NCBI RefSeq assembly: GCF_030272615.1
Contig: NC_081413.1
Location: 144,122,476-144,186,475 of the forward strand
Direction: 5' to 3'
Source of the DNA: Cryptomeria japonica
Lineage: Eukaryota > Streptophyta > Pinopsida > Cupressales > Cupressaceae
Length of the DNA stretch: 64,000 nucleotides
Shown: positions 32,876-46,100 of the stretch, piece by piece
Layout: every line of letters begins with the position of its first letter
Position numbering within the stretch: the stretch's first letter is position 1
Translations under genes and position numbers: made by a program
Notes under the pieces: generated by a model
What the model was told of the DNA's origin: nothing
The model's input: the letters and a program-made list of their open reading frames with translations, nothing else
Databases searched by the model: none

Positions 32876-34050
32876 TGTAGTGTCATAAAATTGTGATCCT
32901 TGCAATTTTTGACCATATTAGGGTCTTCACGTTGGCGAATCGAATCCCCAAGCTTGGTCGGAGACCCGAGACTTGGTTAATCCCTAAAAACTGCACTTTT
33001 CTTGCCCCCCGCACTACTTGAACCTGCTTCCTATCTTGGATAAGGGCAGGACAGTGGCGTGGCACCCTTGTCCTTGCCCTATTTTGGGTCCTCCTCTGTC
33101 CTATCTTTGCACTGAGCTTTGCACTTAAAGAGGGAAAACTTTCCCTATGTTTGCCTATGACGAAAAATTAGTCCAATAACCCTAATTAATGAATATATAA
33201 GTTGCATTTTCCCTCTCATTTGCATAAGTTAGAATACACGAGATCACACATTCAAGCATTCAAGAGCATTCAAGCATTTCTTTCAAGCATTGAGCATTCT
33301 CAAGTCTCCCTTCAAGGCTAGGTGTTGCATTCAAGTCAAGGATTCAACCATTGGAGAGGAGATCCCTTTCAACATTCAATTACAAATAAGAAATTTATCT
33401 ACATTCCTATTGCAACCTCCCTTGAGGTGTTTTACATTTCAGTCTTTCATTTACATTTGCTTGCAAGTACTTTCTTTCATCATTTGGTTAATTCCAAAAC
33501 TAGGGTTTTACCTGAAGGCAAACCCCTAATCCCAACCCCTTTTCCTCTATTTTCTATGTGTAGGTTGCAGGTGTGCAGTTGTATTCACAAATTTGGAATC
33601 CATTCATAGAGGCGTAAAAACCCTTTTCGTTTCACAGATTTTTTGGAGGACCATGTGCACTTTCAACACGGTCCTTACAACTTTTCCTCAAATTCAAAGG
33701 GCAGCTTCGTCTCGACATATTATAGCCAGATCCATGTGCACAACTTCATCCCACACTTCCATTTCAAGTTATAATAAGTTCCTTTCTACTTTTACACTTA
33801 GTCTTAAAACACATGATTCAACCATTTTCCATTCTAAATGAGGGGTCAGCTTGTCATCTTCACACCATTATCAAGTCATTTAGTATTCAATCTCTCTCCT
33901 AGATTGGATCTAGGGAATTATCCCCCCTCTTTTAATGTAATGTGGATAAAGTGTTTGAAGGTAAATCTGCAGTGAAATTTTTATCTCTCCTCGGAGGTAA
34001 GAAAAGTTTTCCTCTTGATCTCTCCATCATTCACTTTCCACCCCATTACA
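32876..34050 (+). repeat. 5' LTR of gypsy-X
   Basis: The LTR starts TGTAGTGTCATAAAATTGTG and ends CCCCATTACA just before the primer-site candidate; it is 1,175 bp long. An inverted relative of matching length lies at 35663-36814, which confirms both ends. CATTCAAG repeats near 33250-33305 and a poly-C block near 33925 are visible. Short open frames inside it (33290-33841) also occur in the inverted copy but differ, so I do not call genes. Confidence 0.8.
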
Positions 34051-34053
34051 TTT

Positions 34054-34071
34054 TGGTGAACCCGATGTCTT
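34054..34071 (+). promoter_or_regulatory. Primer-binding-site candidate of gypsy-X
   Basis: TGGTGAACCCGATGTCTT starts 3 nt after the LTR end. It shares CCCGATG at the same place with the site of gypsy-1. The tRNA is not assigned. Confidence 0.55.
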
Positions 34072-34076
34072 ACATG

Positions 34077-35210
34077 CTTGACATTTCAAATCATTGCATA
34101 TTTTTCATTTACAAGTTTAATTTTTCTACAAAATTAGTGGTTAATTTATTCAAAACCCTAGTTTTTAAAATTGAAATTGAACTTGTCTTGTAAAAATTGC
34201 TTGCTATTGTCTTAGATCTGAAAATTGCTTTGTTGGTCAAAATCAATTTCTTCATTATCTTGTTCAATTTGTAAATCAAATTCACAAAATTAAGAGGTTA
34301 ATTGTCAAAACCCTAATTTTCAAAAATGATTTTGAAATTATGCAAAAATTAAATTTCCATTTAATTTTTAGATTTGTGACTGTTTTTAGACTTATCCTCT
34401 TTCTTAAAAATCAAATTTTCAATTTTCTTCCTTTTTCAAATTTCAAAATTTCAAAAATTAAGTGGTTAGGTCCTAAAACCCTAATTTTCAAATTTAATTG
34501 GATTTTGTAGAAATTTCAATCAATTTCAGTTAATTTCAGTTTTCTAAACAGTTTTCAAGGTGTCACTATCCATTAGGTTTGACCCTTTTCAAATTTGCAA
34601 TTCAATTCCTTATTATTCTCAAAACCCTAAGAGGGTCCTATTTTCACATTCAAACCTTAATTTTGCCTATCTAGAGTTCATAAAATCCACCAATTTTTTG
34701 GCGTTAGCTTTAAAATCATTGTAACTTTCATCCCTGAAAATTTCAAAAAAAGTTGGTTGGACCGTGTGCACTTTCAACACGGTCCTCGACTTTTTTTCCT
34801 GAAATTTTAGGAGATTGTTATGACTGTATTTAATAGCTTAAATCCAAAAGATTGGTTGATTTTGTCGATTTTTGATCTCTCTAAAATAAAAAAATACCTT
34901 CAAAATTCAACATTTCAAATTTCAATAAATTTTTTAAAGTTAAGTGGTTAATTATAATCTGCCTCGATTTTAAAAATTATGATTTTGTCAGTTTTAAAAT
35001 TAAGTGGTATCCCATTGGCCCTAATTTTAAATTCCAATTTCCTTTCTTTTATCATAAATTTGTTGTCGGAAATTGTGTCATTTTCTTCTTTCAATAAAGT
35101 TCAAATTGTTTAATCATTATTTTCCCAAATTTTGCATTATTCAATTTTTGTGCACTTTGTTCCTATAATTCAAAAGTCAAATCTAAAATTTCAAATTTTC
35201 CCTTAAGTGC
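34077..35210 (+). other. Leader of gypsy-X with degenerate repeats
   Basis: No gene is seen. A degenerate motif close to AATTAAGTGGTTA, usually followed by AAAACCCTAATTTTCAAA, recurs at about 34131, 34288, 34456, 34938 and 34998. Confidence 0.55.
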
Positions 35211-35662
35211 ATGAGTTTTATCACTATTTGTCCTACCTATACTATCCCCGCTATACAAAGCATTAGAATTAAGGCTTCCCAAGGTTTAATTATCGAGGAG
35301 ATGGAGCATAATTTGGGTGACTTCTTTAATGAGGATCATGTTAATTCTTTCCATCCTAATCATGTCCCTATCTATCCAATTGATGAATCCCATGATGAGC
35401 AAGAAGACACTTTGACTAGAGTTTCCATAGATCAACTTTCAAAATTGGACAATCAATTTGATAACTTTCAACAATGGATGTCCCAAGAATACCCTAATAG
35501 TGAAGCTCTTCCATTAATTGAAGGCCTTAAATGCATGGTTCAAAGTGATAAGAATGAAATTGATATATTGTGTGGCATTTCTCATATTGTTGATTCCAAT
35601 GTCATGCCTATAAAGAGTTGTGCTAGAACCCTAGGTTATTCACAACCTGTATTGTCACCAAA
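35211..35662 (+). pseudogene. gag: gypsy-X gag, N-terminal piece
   Basis: The ATG at 35211 starts MSFITICPTYTIPAIQSIRI. The piece has an acidic segment (HDEQEDTL) and no recognisable fold. It is cut at 35662 by the inverted solo LTR, and gag-like protein resumes at 36815. The assignment rests on position after the leader and continuity with the later gag pieces. Confidence 0.55.
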
Positions 35663-36814
35663 TGTAATGGTGGGTAAAAAATGTGCGAATGAGAGATCAA
35701 GAGGAAAGCTACCCTTTCCCTCAAAGGAGAGATGAGAGTTTCACTACGGATTTCCCTTCAAACACTTTTTATGCAATTACATTGGAATAGGGGGGGGGGG
35801 GGAATTTGCTAGATTCAACCTCCAAAGAAGAAGATAGAATTCTGAATGAAATGAGATTGATAAGTTAATCCCCTCTTCTATTTGAAATGGAAAGGAATTG
35901 ATTGAATTATTGATAGAGACTAAGTGCAAAAGTGATAAAGAAATGGTAATAACTCAAGATTGGAGTGTGGGATGAAGTTGTGCACCTGGATTTGGCAGTA
36001 ATATGTTGAGATGAAGCTGCCCTGCAAATTTGATGAAAAGTTGCCCGGATCGTGGCGAGAATGTACACGGTCCTCTGAAAAATCCGTGAAACGAAAACGG
36101 CTTTTCTGCCTCTGCAAATAGAGTCCAAATCTGAAAGTACAACTGTGCACCTACAACCTACACACATAAAAGAGAGGAAAAGGGGTTGGGATTGGGGGTT
36201 TGCCTTCAGGTCAAACTCCAGTTTTGGAATTAACCAAGTAATGAAAGAAAGTACTTGCAAGTAAAAGTAACTGAAAGATTGTAATGTAAATCACCTCAAG
36301 GGAGTTTGTAGATAGAATGTAGGTAGATTTTCTTGTATGAATTTAAATATTGGAATGAATCTCCTCTTCAATAGTTGAATCCTTGACTTGATTGCAATAC
36401 CTAGCCTTAAAGGGAGATTTGAGAATGTTCAATACTGGAAAGGAAGGCTTGAATGCTTGAATGCTCTTGAATGTTTGATCTCATGTAAAATTCCCACTCA
36501 TCCAACTTATGCAAATGAGAGGAAAAATGCAACTTTTATACTTGTCATTAGGGTTAATTAAACTAATTTTTGTCACAGGTCGACATCGGGGAAGTTTTCC
36601 CGCTGACTGCACAACCTTCAATGCAGACTTAGGAAGGGTTTGTCCTGCACTTTTCTCTAGGGAAGAGTGGAGACAAGGTGGTGCAGAGGGTAAGGGAGAA
36701 GCGATTTTTAGGGGTTGAGTAGTCTGCGGTCTCTGATCAGGCTAGGGGATTCAATTTCACATTCGTTACTAATGCGGTAAAAAATTGCTAGGGTCACAAT
36801 TTTATGACACTACA
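35663..36814 (-). repeat. Inverted solo LTR of the gypsy-X family inside gypsy-X gag
   Basis: On the minus strand it starts TGTAGTGTCATAAAATTG at 36814 and ends CCATTACA at 35663; it is 1,152 bp long. It is clearly related to 32876-34050 in reverse orientation but well diverged, so it came from another copy. The 5-bp flanks CCAAA and CAAGC do not match cleanly. A 12-nt G run lies near 35790. Confidence 0.8.
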
Positions 36815-36984
36815 CAAGCTTCAACACAAATCAATTCTTCTATTCCTTTGACTAATCCTATGACTAGTGTTCCTACTTTTACCTCAAACATCATGGCTAC
36901 CTCAACTCAAAATGTCATTCCTACAACAATTAGTCATGGGGGCAATCCCTCTTCTTCATTTAATCCTCCCTCTTTACCTATGTC
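36815..36984 (+). pseudogene. gag: gypsy-X gag, second piece
   Basis: The piece encodes a Ser/Thr/Pro/Asn-rich stretch (INSSIPLTNPMTSVPTF), typical of the disordered part before the gag domain. It is bounded by the solo LTR and by copia B, and continues at 52080 in similar low-complexity protein. Confidence 0.5.
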
Positions 36985-38485
36985 TGTTGGTAATACAATA
37001 GAAAGGAGATTGTTGGCATTTCAATAAGGATATTGAGAAGGTTGTTGGAGATTATTGATATAACTCAAGAAGGATTATTACTGTCTTTATAATATTATTT
37101 TATTATTGATGTCAAGAAATTGATTTTTTGATTCAGTATGAGGTTGCCATATCTTGAGAAATATGTATTGATGAGAATTAAGATGTCGGTAAGTGACACA
37201 GAAAGAATGTGATAATGAAGGAGACTAACAAGTTATTCAATGGGCAACTATTACTGAGTTAGACAATGATGAGATTATGTTGTTTAGATTGTTTTGATAT
37301 CCTACATATGTTGTTGATTGTAAGGTTAATACTATACTATGTCACCAAGCAAAGAACCTAGTCGGTAAACGCTAAGGAACCTAGTCGGTAAACCCTAAGG
37401 TTATCGATATCGGTTAATGAAGGCAGAATGTCTACCGAGTGAAGTTTAGTATTTACCGAGTTGCAACTGAGTTATGACAGATCACATTGGATGGATAAAA
37501 GCATTATTTAATGAAGGATACTGATGAGCTAGAGATGAATAAATGATTGGTATGCCGCGCATGAAGTTTGTTAAGGATCTACGGCAATGGAAAATCAAGA
37601 GGAAGATCTACAACACAGATTGAACCGCAATAACCTAGCACAAGTTCCTAGGAAGGAATGCAAGTTCCAAGGTGAGGTAAAACATTTTCAGATGGAAGGA
37701 TACATTGAACCTAGTCAAGATTGATGATCTGATGGCCAAGATTGATCATGGGAAATGTGATGAAGGAGATTAAGTGGTTAGCAAATTGTTTATAAATAAG
37801 GAATTGTTGATAAACAATGCATGCGGGCAAGTGTAAGCACAGGGATGCTACATAGTGATTACCGAGCACACAAGCTTGAAGACCTATTTGAATAACAGTG
37901 TAGGGAGCTCAGCAGAGGACAAGATAAGTCCTATGACTAGATTGTTTTGAGCAAACAAGAATCTGCTTTAGCATTTTAGATGTGAAGTTGCAGATATTTT
38001 TTTATTACTGTTATTTTGTAAGTGACAGAAAATCTCTTAACCGACTAGACTTAACAATCTTATTTGTAAACCCTCTAGCAAGGTAACATTCTACATGAGT
38101 GTTTGAAATCCTTTGACAAGGTCACTTCTAACAAAGTGAAGATCCTAACAGATCTGAGGGAAATCCCTTAACTGGGTCACATCTAGCAATGTGTTTGTAA
38201 TCTTTAACAGGATTTGCTTTTAACCGAGCATACTCTAGAAGAGTATATTTCTTAGTGGGTCCGAAATCCCACAGTGGTTTTTCCCTATTTGGGTTTCCAC
38301 GTTAAATCTAGTTTTATATGTGTTATGATGATTATGTGTTTATGAGTTAGCATGTTTAGCAGTTTCTGGTTATATTGCTAAAGTATAAGTTACCGAGGTT
38401 GAATCTGTTGATTTTATGGAAGATTAAGTTTGTATGATTCACCCCCCCCTCTCATCTTGTTAGCTATTGGCATCCGAACTTTACA
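36985..38485 (+). repeat. 5' LTR of copia B
   Basis: The LTR is 1,501 bp, starting TGTTGGTAATACAATAG and ending CTTTACA. A second LTR-like start (GAGATTGTTGGCATTTC) lies 26 bp in, at 37011. The hairpin is at 38275-38301 and the poly-C block near 38441. Confidence 0.9.
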
Positions 38486-38487
38486 AT

Positions 38488-38499
38488 TGGTATCAGAGC
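38488..38499 (+). promoter_or_regulatory. iMet primer-binding site, copia B
   Basis: Exact TGGTATCAGAGC lies 2 nt after the LTR. Confidence 0.93.
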
Positions 38500-38549
38500 T
38501 TTGGACTCTGAAAGAAAATTTTAAAGGTACTTGAGGCAAAGATCTGAAG

Positions 38550-41500
38550 ATGTATAAAAGGGATGCACCAAAGCTGAACATGTCAAGTTTCTCCACATGG
38601 CATAAAAGGATTAAGCTGCATTTATTAGGAATTGGAGAATATGCAACATATTATTTGGAGAATGATTACATACCACCAAGCACCAACCCGATGACCTTGG
38701 AGGAGATAAAGGAAAAGCAAGAACAAATTCAAGCTATGATTGAAATAACATCAGCATTGACCGACTCAGAGTTTAATGATCTAGAAGGCTGTAATGATGC
38801 AAAAGCAATGTGGACCAAGCTCATATCTGTGTATGGCGGTGATGAACATGTTCAGAGAGTAAAAGTAGATAGTCTAAGAGGTCAACTTGAATCCATGAAA
38901 ATGAATGAAGGTGAGAAAATAACCCAATACAGTACAAGGTTAAAGGAGACTATCAATCAAATCAAAGGAGCATGAGGAACTATTGAAGAAAAGGATGTAA
39001 CAAGTAAGTTGCTTAGAACCCTTCTACCTGCTTATGCAATCCGAGTCTCTGCAATCAATGAACTAAGGTCTGTACGAAATATGCCAGTTTCTTTGGATGC
39101 TACTATTGGTAAGCTACATGCATTTGAGTTAAGTAATTTTGATAACAGTGGGTCTTCGGTAAATAAAGTAGAATCTGCATTTAGTTCTTTTCATATTGGT
39201 GAATCTGATGATTACAATGATAGAATGAGTAAGTATTCTGAAGGGAATCACAGTGGAGCAAGTGAAAGATTTCGTAAGAACATGGAAGAAGTGCACAAAC
39301 TGTATGAAGAAATCAAAAAGCAAGAAGAGTTTGAAGCATTGTTGGCCAGGAGGTTACTGAGAGGAAAAGGTAAGTATGAAGGAAAGCTACCTTTAAAATA
39401 TTTCAATTGTGATAAAATTGGACATATGGCTTCTAATTGCCCTGACAAAGAATCTAGTGAAAAGAGAGAATACCGAGATAACAGGCAGAAAGACAACCAA
39501 TACAGAGGACACCGAGACTTCAGAAGGAGAGACATAAAGACATGCCTAGTAGCTGATGAGGAATCCAACGATGATAAATCTGATGAAATTGATGTAGAGG
39601 AAGTTGTTTATGTGGCTATTAAAGATGGATTAGATGAAGAAAGGTATGAAGAAAAAGCCATAACATCTCACATAAATAATAATGATTCTTGGATCATAGA
39701 TAGTGGATTCTCACATCACATGACATGTGATAAACACAAGTTTGTTAAATTAGAAGATTATGATGGAGGTTATGTAAGATTTGGTAATGATGCACCATGT
39801 CCAGTGAAAGGTAAAGGATCTATAACACTTCTTGACAATGCTAAATGTGATGATGTATACTGGGTTGAAGGTTTGAAATACAATTTGTTGAGTATAGCAC
39901 AGCTAAACAATACAGGATACCGAATAGAATTCCATAAGGGATGTGTCAAAGTTCATGACAAACATGGAAAGCTGGCTGCTATTGGGACACAAACAAAAGG
40001 TAATACATTTCATCTTGACTCAACTCGGAACAAATGTCTATATGCAAAAATAGAAGATACCTGGTTATGGCATAAAAGGTTTTGTCATGTAAATTTTGAT
40101 AATCTGATCAAAATAAGTAAGAAGCACCGAGTAAGAGGTCTACCGAGCCTGGAAAAACCCGAGAATGCTATATGCCGAGGATGCCAAATGGGTAAGATGA
40201 CAAGATCAAGCTTCACAAGTAAGTCCTACACTTCTAAAGGAATTTTAGATCTAGTACACACTGATCTTTGTGGTCCTATGAAAGTTCAGAGTTATTATGG
40301 TGATAAATATTTTATATTATTTGTGGATTACTCAAGGATGATGTCAGTTATGTTTTTAAAAGAAAAATCAGAAGTTTTTCAAATGTTTAAATGGTACAAG
40401 GAAAGAGTTGAAAATGAAACAGGAAGACAACTGAAATGTCTTAGATCTGATAGAGGAGGCGAATTCACTTTTGATGAATTTAACTTATTCTGCAATGATC
40501 ATGGTATAAAAAGGCAAGTGTTTGCACCGAGAACACCTCAGCAAAATGGGATAGCTGAGAGAAGAAACATATCAATTGTAGATTGTGCTAGAACCCTGAT
40601 GATAGAAAAGAGGGTACCTCAAACATTTTGGAGAGAAGCAATCAACATTGCAGTTTACACCCTGAACCGAGTACAACTGAAGAAAGGAACTATGAAGACA
40701 CCATATGAAATCTGGTATGACAAGAAACCTAATGTAAGTTATTTTAAAATCTTTGGAAGTAGATGCTATGTACACAAAGATGACATAAATGAAAAGTTTG
40801 ATCAGAAAAGTGAAGAAGGAACATTTCTAGGTTATTCTTTTAGAAGTAAAGCATTTAAATGTCTGATCAAATCATCTAACAAAATAGTAGAAAGTGCAAA
40901 TGCAAAAATTGATGAATTTGCAGAAAGAAATGATGAAGGAAATTCCAAAGAACCAGAAAATTATGAAGAATTTGTTCATGTTCAACCGATAAATCCTACA
41001 GAGAGAGTTATTGAAGAAAATGAAGAGAATATCCAGTTAACGAGTGATGAAGAAGATCATACAGAGCCTACCGAGCCTATATTAGCTAAATATGTCAAAA
41101 GACATCATGCATCAAGTCAGATTATAGGGGATAAGGATGATCTAGTGATGACAAGGAACAAACTAAGACAAAACACATGTCTGATATCTGAATTTGAACC
41201 GAGAATAGTAAAAGAGGCATTTAACAGTGAAGATTGGGTAAATGCTATGACAGAAGAGATTGATCAAATCAAGAAGAATGAAACATGGACACTGGTCCCA
41301 AGACCGAAGGACAAAAATGTAATCAGTACAAAGTGGATTTTCATAAACAAGCTAAATGAAAAAGGCGAGGTCATTCGCAACAAAGCAAGACTAGTTTGCA
41401 AAGGTTATGCTCAAGAAGAAGGAATAGATTATGGTGAGACATTTGCACCTGTGGCTAGACTTGAGGGAGTAAGAACATTGTTGGCATATGATGCTTTCAA

Positions 41501-41588
41501 AAATTTCAAGGTATATCAAACGGATGTTAAATCTGCACTTTTGAATGGTATACTAGAAGAAGAATTTTATATTGAACAACCTGAAGGA
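38550..41588 (+). pseudogene. gag-pol: copia B gag, protease, integrase and N-terminal reverse transcriptase
   Basis: The ATG at 38550 starts MYKRDAPKLNMSSFSTWHKR. A TGA at 38973-38975 splits gag. The rest runs open from about 38976 to the copia C insertion at 41588. The zinc knuckle has lost its first Cys (KYFNCDKIGHMASNC). The protease motif reads DSGFSHHMT. Integrase keeps HTDLCGP, LRSDRGGEF and NGIAERRN, and the zinc ligands, but lost one Asp in FVDYSR. RT begins WIFINKLNEKG and includes QTDVKSALLNG. The frame is cut at IEQPEG and continues at 49002. Confidence 0.9.
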
Positions 41589-43090
41589 TGTTGGCATTAT
41601 GTGAACTGGTATGAGGACATAATGATATTGTATGTTGTCATTGATGTCAATATGTGATATGAAGAGAGAACCAACATATGTGAGAACCGATATATATGCC
41701 AAAGTAAAGCGGTATATTTGTTCAAGGTGAACCGGCATGTCAAGGTGAACCGACATGTAGTCATGGGAACCGACACATGGAAGGATTGTATGACTACCAG
41801 TTGGAAGGTAATTTCCACTTCAGGATTTCTGGTTGGAGTATCTTAAGCCTGTGTGACTCAATCGGTGATCTTTATGTGATGAAGTTACATGATAATGAAG
41901 AACAGATAGTGTTTCCACGTAAGCCTTGTGCGTGTGAAGGATCTTGCATAAAGAAGAGTGTTCCTATCTACCTCGGGAATGTGCGAAGTCTGTAAATGGT
42001 GATAATGTGTGATGGGTTATCAGCCGCCATGAAATCGGTGGAAAACAAACGATGGAGAATGTCTTGAGATTGGATCGAGACTGTTGCATTCAATACAGTA
42101 TGATCAACGGTCAGGATTGAACCATTTGAATTCCTTAACCTAACAGGTCTAGGGTTTAGGGTTTATGCTACCGACCTGTCTGTTGTCGTATAAGGTCGAT
42201 GTTGTGATTCTTTCAGAGTTTGTTGGCAAAAGTTGTGTGTGTGTATCTAAGAGAAGAGATACATGATTATTGCCAGACCAGAGGAGAGAAGTCATATCTG
42301 TAGAGTGTAAGTGCAGAAGGTGAGGAGGAGCTTAAGCAGATCTGCATTGGCATTGAGTGCTATTATCAGGTCATTGATATACCTGTTGATCTTTAACTAC
42401 TTCAACAGTTGTGAAATCCCCTAACAGGGTAGCCTTAACCGGCTTGTTGAAAATCCTCTAACAAGGTAACTCGAAGCTACTGAGTCATTGATATCCTTTA
42501 GCTATTGAGTTCTTGAAATCCTCTAACAAGGTACCCTTAACAGGGTTTAACCCTTAACCGGGTATTGTAGCCATCCCTTAACAGAGTGATCCCTAACAGG
42601 ATCGGTTCCTAATAGAACCTATTGTATCTATCTTTAACCGGACAAGGCTCCTAACAAAGCAGACTTCCAAAGAGTTCAAAAACAAGCTTGTGGGTATTCA
42701 TCCCCACTGTGGTTTTTCCCAGTTGGGTTTCCACATGAAAAATATGTGTGTCATGTGTGATGTTATGATTGTTTTCTGATTAAGTGGTGATGTATGTTGA
42801 TCTTGCTATAATATGTACATCTTTGGTGGTAGATTGTCTGTTCATGCATTAGAGTGACATGGGAATGAAGAGTTAGATTATATGAGAAGATAAGTGTCAA
42901 TCGGTCTTTGCTCGTCTTCGTTACACTGGGTTGTGCTCATTGAACTTTGTTGAAGGACCGGTGCTATTGTTTGTCTGTCAGTGCATAAGTGTTAGTTGAC
43001 AAATTGGTTTAAGGTTGAGTTTTTGCCTATACTGATTCACCCCCCCTCTCAGTACCAGTTTGGTACTATTTGTTCATCATTAAGTTATCA
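41589..43090 (+). repeat. 5' LTR of copia C
   Basis: It starts TGTTGGCATTATGTG and ends AAGTTATCA. It contains GAACCG repeats near 41690-41780, a CCTTAAC-GGG array (42415-42660), the hairpin (42709-42734) and a poly-C block near 43040. Confidence 0.93.
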
Positions 43091-43092
43091 AT

Positions 43093-43104
43093 TGGTATCA
43101 GAGC
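43093..43104 (+). promoter_or_regulatory. iMet primer-binding site, copia C
   Basis: Exact TGGTATCAGAGC lies 2 nt after the LTR. Confidence 0.93.
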
Positions 43105-43161
43105 ATCTTCTAGGTCCTCTGTGTTGTAAGCTTAACCGCTTGAGGGAAAGATCCTGTTGTA

Positions 43162-46100
43162 ATGATGAAGAGGGAAGGTCCAAAGTTTAACAAAGAAAAT
43201 TTTAGTATATGGAAAAATAGAATGAAGATATACATCAGAAGCATGGGTGCTCAACACTGGAGCTATGTTGAGAATCCCTATGTTGCCCCTACCAGTACTC
43301 TCACCGATGATCAAAAGAGAGAGATATAGGAGAATGGGCAAGTCATGGAAGCCCTAATCAGTAGTTTATCTGATATTGAGTTCATTGATGTCCAAGATAA
43401 GGTAAATCCCAAAGAGTAATGGGATGCTCTTGAAAATATCTATGGAGGTGATGAGCATGTAAAACAAGCTAAGGAAGAAAGCCTTAGAGGAAAGTTTGAA
43501 GACATGCGAATGGTTGAAGGTGAAACCATTCAACAATATGGTATTAGAATCAAAACTGTTGTCAGAGATATCAAGAGTGTAGGTGGTAAAATGGAAGATT
43601 CCACTATGGTAAGCAAAGTCCTGAGATCCCTATTGGTGGTCTATGCAATAAGGGTTGCCGCTATTCAGGAGCTGAGATCAATAGACAAGACTAAGGTATC
43701 CTTGGACTCCATCATAGCAAAGTTGACAGCCTATGAGCTAAATAGTTTTGATGGAAGTGTTCAAAAGACTGAATCAACTTTTAGAGCTTTTGTTGTACCA
43801 TCCAGGAAAGGAAAAGAAGCAAGCACAAGTGGTGAACCAAGACAGAGTAGAGTAATGGATGATGAGGAGTTTTTGATGGAATTTGAAGCTCTTCTTGCCA
43901 GGAAATTTCCAAAAGGAACCGGTAAATACAGAGGTAAGCTCCCTTTGAAATGTTTTTCGTGTAACCGGATAGGACATATTGCTATGAACTGTCCCAATAG
44001 TGACAACAAGGATAAACCAGAAAGATTCAGGAAATTCAAAGGAGGAAACTAGAGAAACTATTTTGTTGCAGTTAATGAAGGTGTCATAGATGAGGAATCA
44101 AAAGATGAAGAGAATGAAGGCATTGTGTTTGTTGTTGTAAAGGAAGATGTGTCAGACAAGAAGGCTCTTGTCACTCACTCTAATAATTCCAATGAGTGGA
44201 TTATTGACAGTGGTTGCTCACACCATATGACTGGTGACCGGAGCAAGTTTCTATCCTTGGAAGAGTATGATGGTGGTGTGGTTCATTTTGGCAATGATGC
44301 ACCATGTATGGTTAAAGGAAAAGGGTCCATCTCTCTGAATGGAAAGTGTAGTGATGACAATGTGTATTGGGTTGATGGTCTCAGACACAACCTTCTGAGT
44401 GTTGCCCAACTGAATGACAGTGGCCTCACTCTAGAATTCAAGAATGGAATCTGCAGAATCAAAGGAAAAGATGGTGAATTGGTGGCCACCGACATGCAGA
44501 CCAAAGGTAACCTATTTCATTTGAATGAAAATATAAGTACATGTCTTATGGCTAAGTTTGATGATAGCTGGATATGGCATAGGAGACTCTGCCATGTAAA
44601 CTTTGATAACATTGTGAAGGTTAGTAAGATCAAGGCAGTTAAAGGGTTGCCGGTGCTAAGCAAACTGGATAATACCTTGTGCAGAGAGTGTCAATTGGGG
44701 AAAATGTCTTCCTCAACCTTTAAAGGTAAATCTTTCACTGCTGACAACTTGCTTGATCTTGTGCATACTAATTTGTGTGGTCCTATGAAAACTAGAAGTG
44801 TGCAGGGTGATAGGTACTTCATGATTCTCACTGATGACTGCTCAAGAATGATGTGGGTCACATTCTTGAAAGACAAGTCTGAAGCCTTTGTGAAGTTCAA
44901 AGCTTTCAGAGCATTAGTGGAGAAGGAAAGTGGTAAAAGGATCAAGTGTCTCAGAACTGATCAAGGAGGAGAATTCACTTCTGGTAAATTCAACAAGTAT
45001 TATGAAGAATTTGGCATCAAGAGGCAACTGTCTGCCCCTCGGACTCCACAGTAGAATGGCCTAGTAGAGAGGAATAACCAGACTGTGGTTGAAGTAGCTA
45101 GAACCATGTCGATTCAAGGAAAAGTAGCTCACACCTTTTGGAGAGAAGCGGTAAGCATTGCAGTCTACATAATGAACTAGGTACTCATCAAGAAAGGTAA
45201 GGATAAAACTCCTTATGAGTATTGGACTGGTAAGACACCTGTGGTTAGCTACTTTAGGGTATTTGGTAGCAAATGTTACATCAAGAGGAGTGAACATCAA
45301 GACAAGTTTGAAGCTAAATGTGATGAGGGAATATTCTTAGGATATTCCACCAAGAGTAAAGCTCTCAAGTATTTCAACAATAGGACTCAGAGAATTATGG
45401 AAAGTATCAATGTGAGAGTTGATGAAACCTCTGAGAAACTGGAAGAAACAGGTAGTGAGCAAGCTGTAAATGAACCGGTTGCAACCTTCTAGGAACCGGT
45501 TGTCAGTCAACCAAGTACCAGTAACAGTGTTCTTGAACTGGTGAATGTTGATACTGATGAAGATGAGGATGAAGAGGAAAAGCAAGAAGAACCAATCAAG
45601 ACTATTACTCGATATGTCAAGCTGAATCATGATCCTAAGTAGATCATAGGAGATAAGGATGCATGATTCCTTACAAGAAGAAAGATAAGAGAAAACTCAT
45701 GTTTGATCTCTAAATTTGAGCCTAAGTCATTCCAAGAGGCTCATAAAGATGAAGACTGGATCAAGGCAATGGAAGAGGAACTTGACCAGATAGAGAAAAA
45801 TGGTACATGGTCCTTGGTACCCAGACCGAAACATAAAAATGTCATTGGCACCAAATGGGTGTTTAGAAACAAGCTGAATGAGGATGGCACAGTGATCAGG
45901 AACAAAGCCAGATTGGTGTGCAAAGGATATGCTCAAGAAGAAGGAGAAGACTATGGAGAAACCTTTGCTCCTGTAGCCAGATTGGAAGGAGTTCATATGC
46001 TTCTTGCATATGCATCTTTTAAAGGATTCAAGGTATATCAAATAGATGTAAAATATGCATTCCTAAATGGTGTACTTGAAGAGGAGGTGTATATAGAGAA

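Noticed and set aside
33290-33841. Overlapping plus-strand open frames of 79-95 codons in the gypsy-X LTR
   Set aside because: They lie inside an LTR, and the inverted relative (35907-36260) keeps only loose similarity with indels. They are chance frames in R/U5.
36509-36718. Plus-strand frame of 69 codons near 36.5 kb
   Set aside because: It lies in the inverted solo LTR and is antisense to it; no support.
37011-37020. TGTTGGCATT at 37011 as the true start of the copia B LTR
   Set aside because: The flanks would not give a duplication, and both LTRs share the preceding 26 bp. 36985 gives ATGTC/ATTTC.
41553-41818. Minus-strand frames at the start of copia C LTRs, repeated at 47341-47723, 57727-57963 and 63541-63873
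   Set aside because: Their repetition only reflects that all are LTR starts. They are antisense, lack protein features and break between copies.
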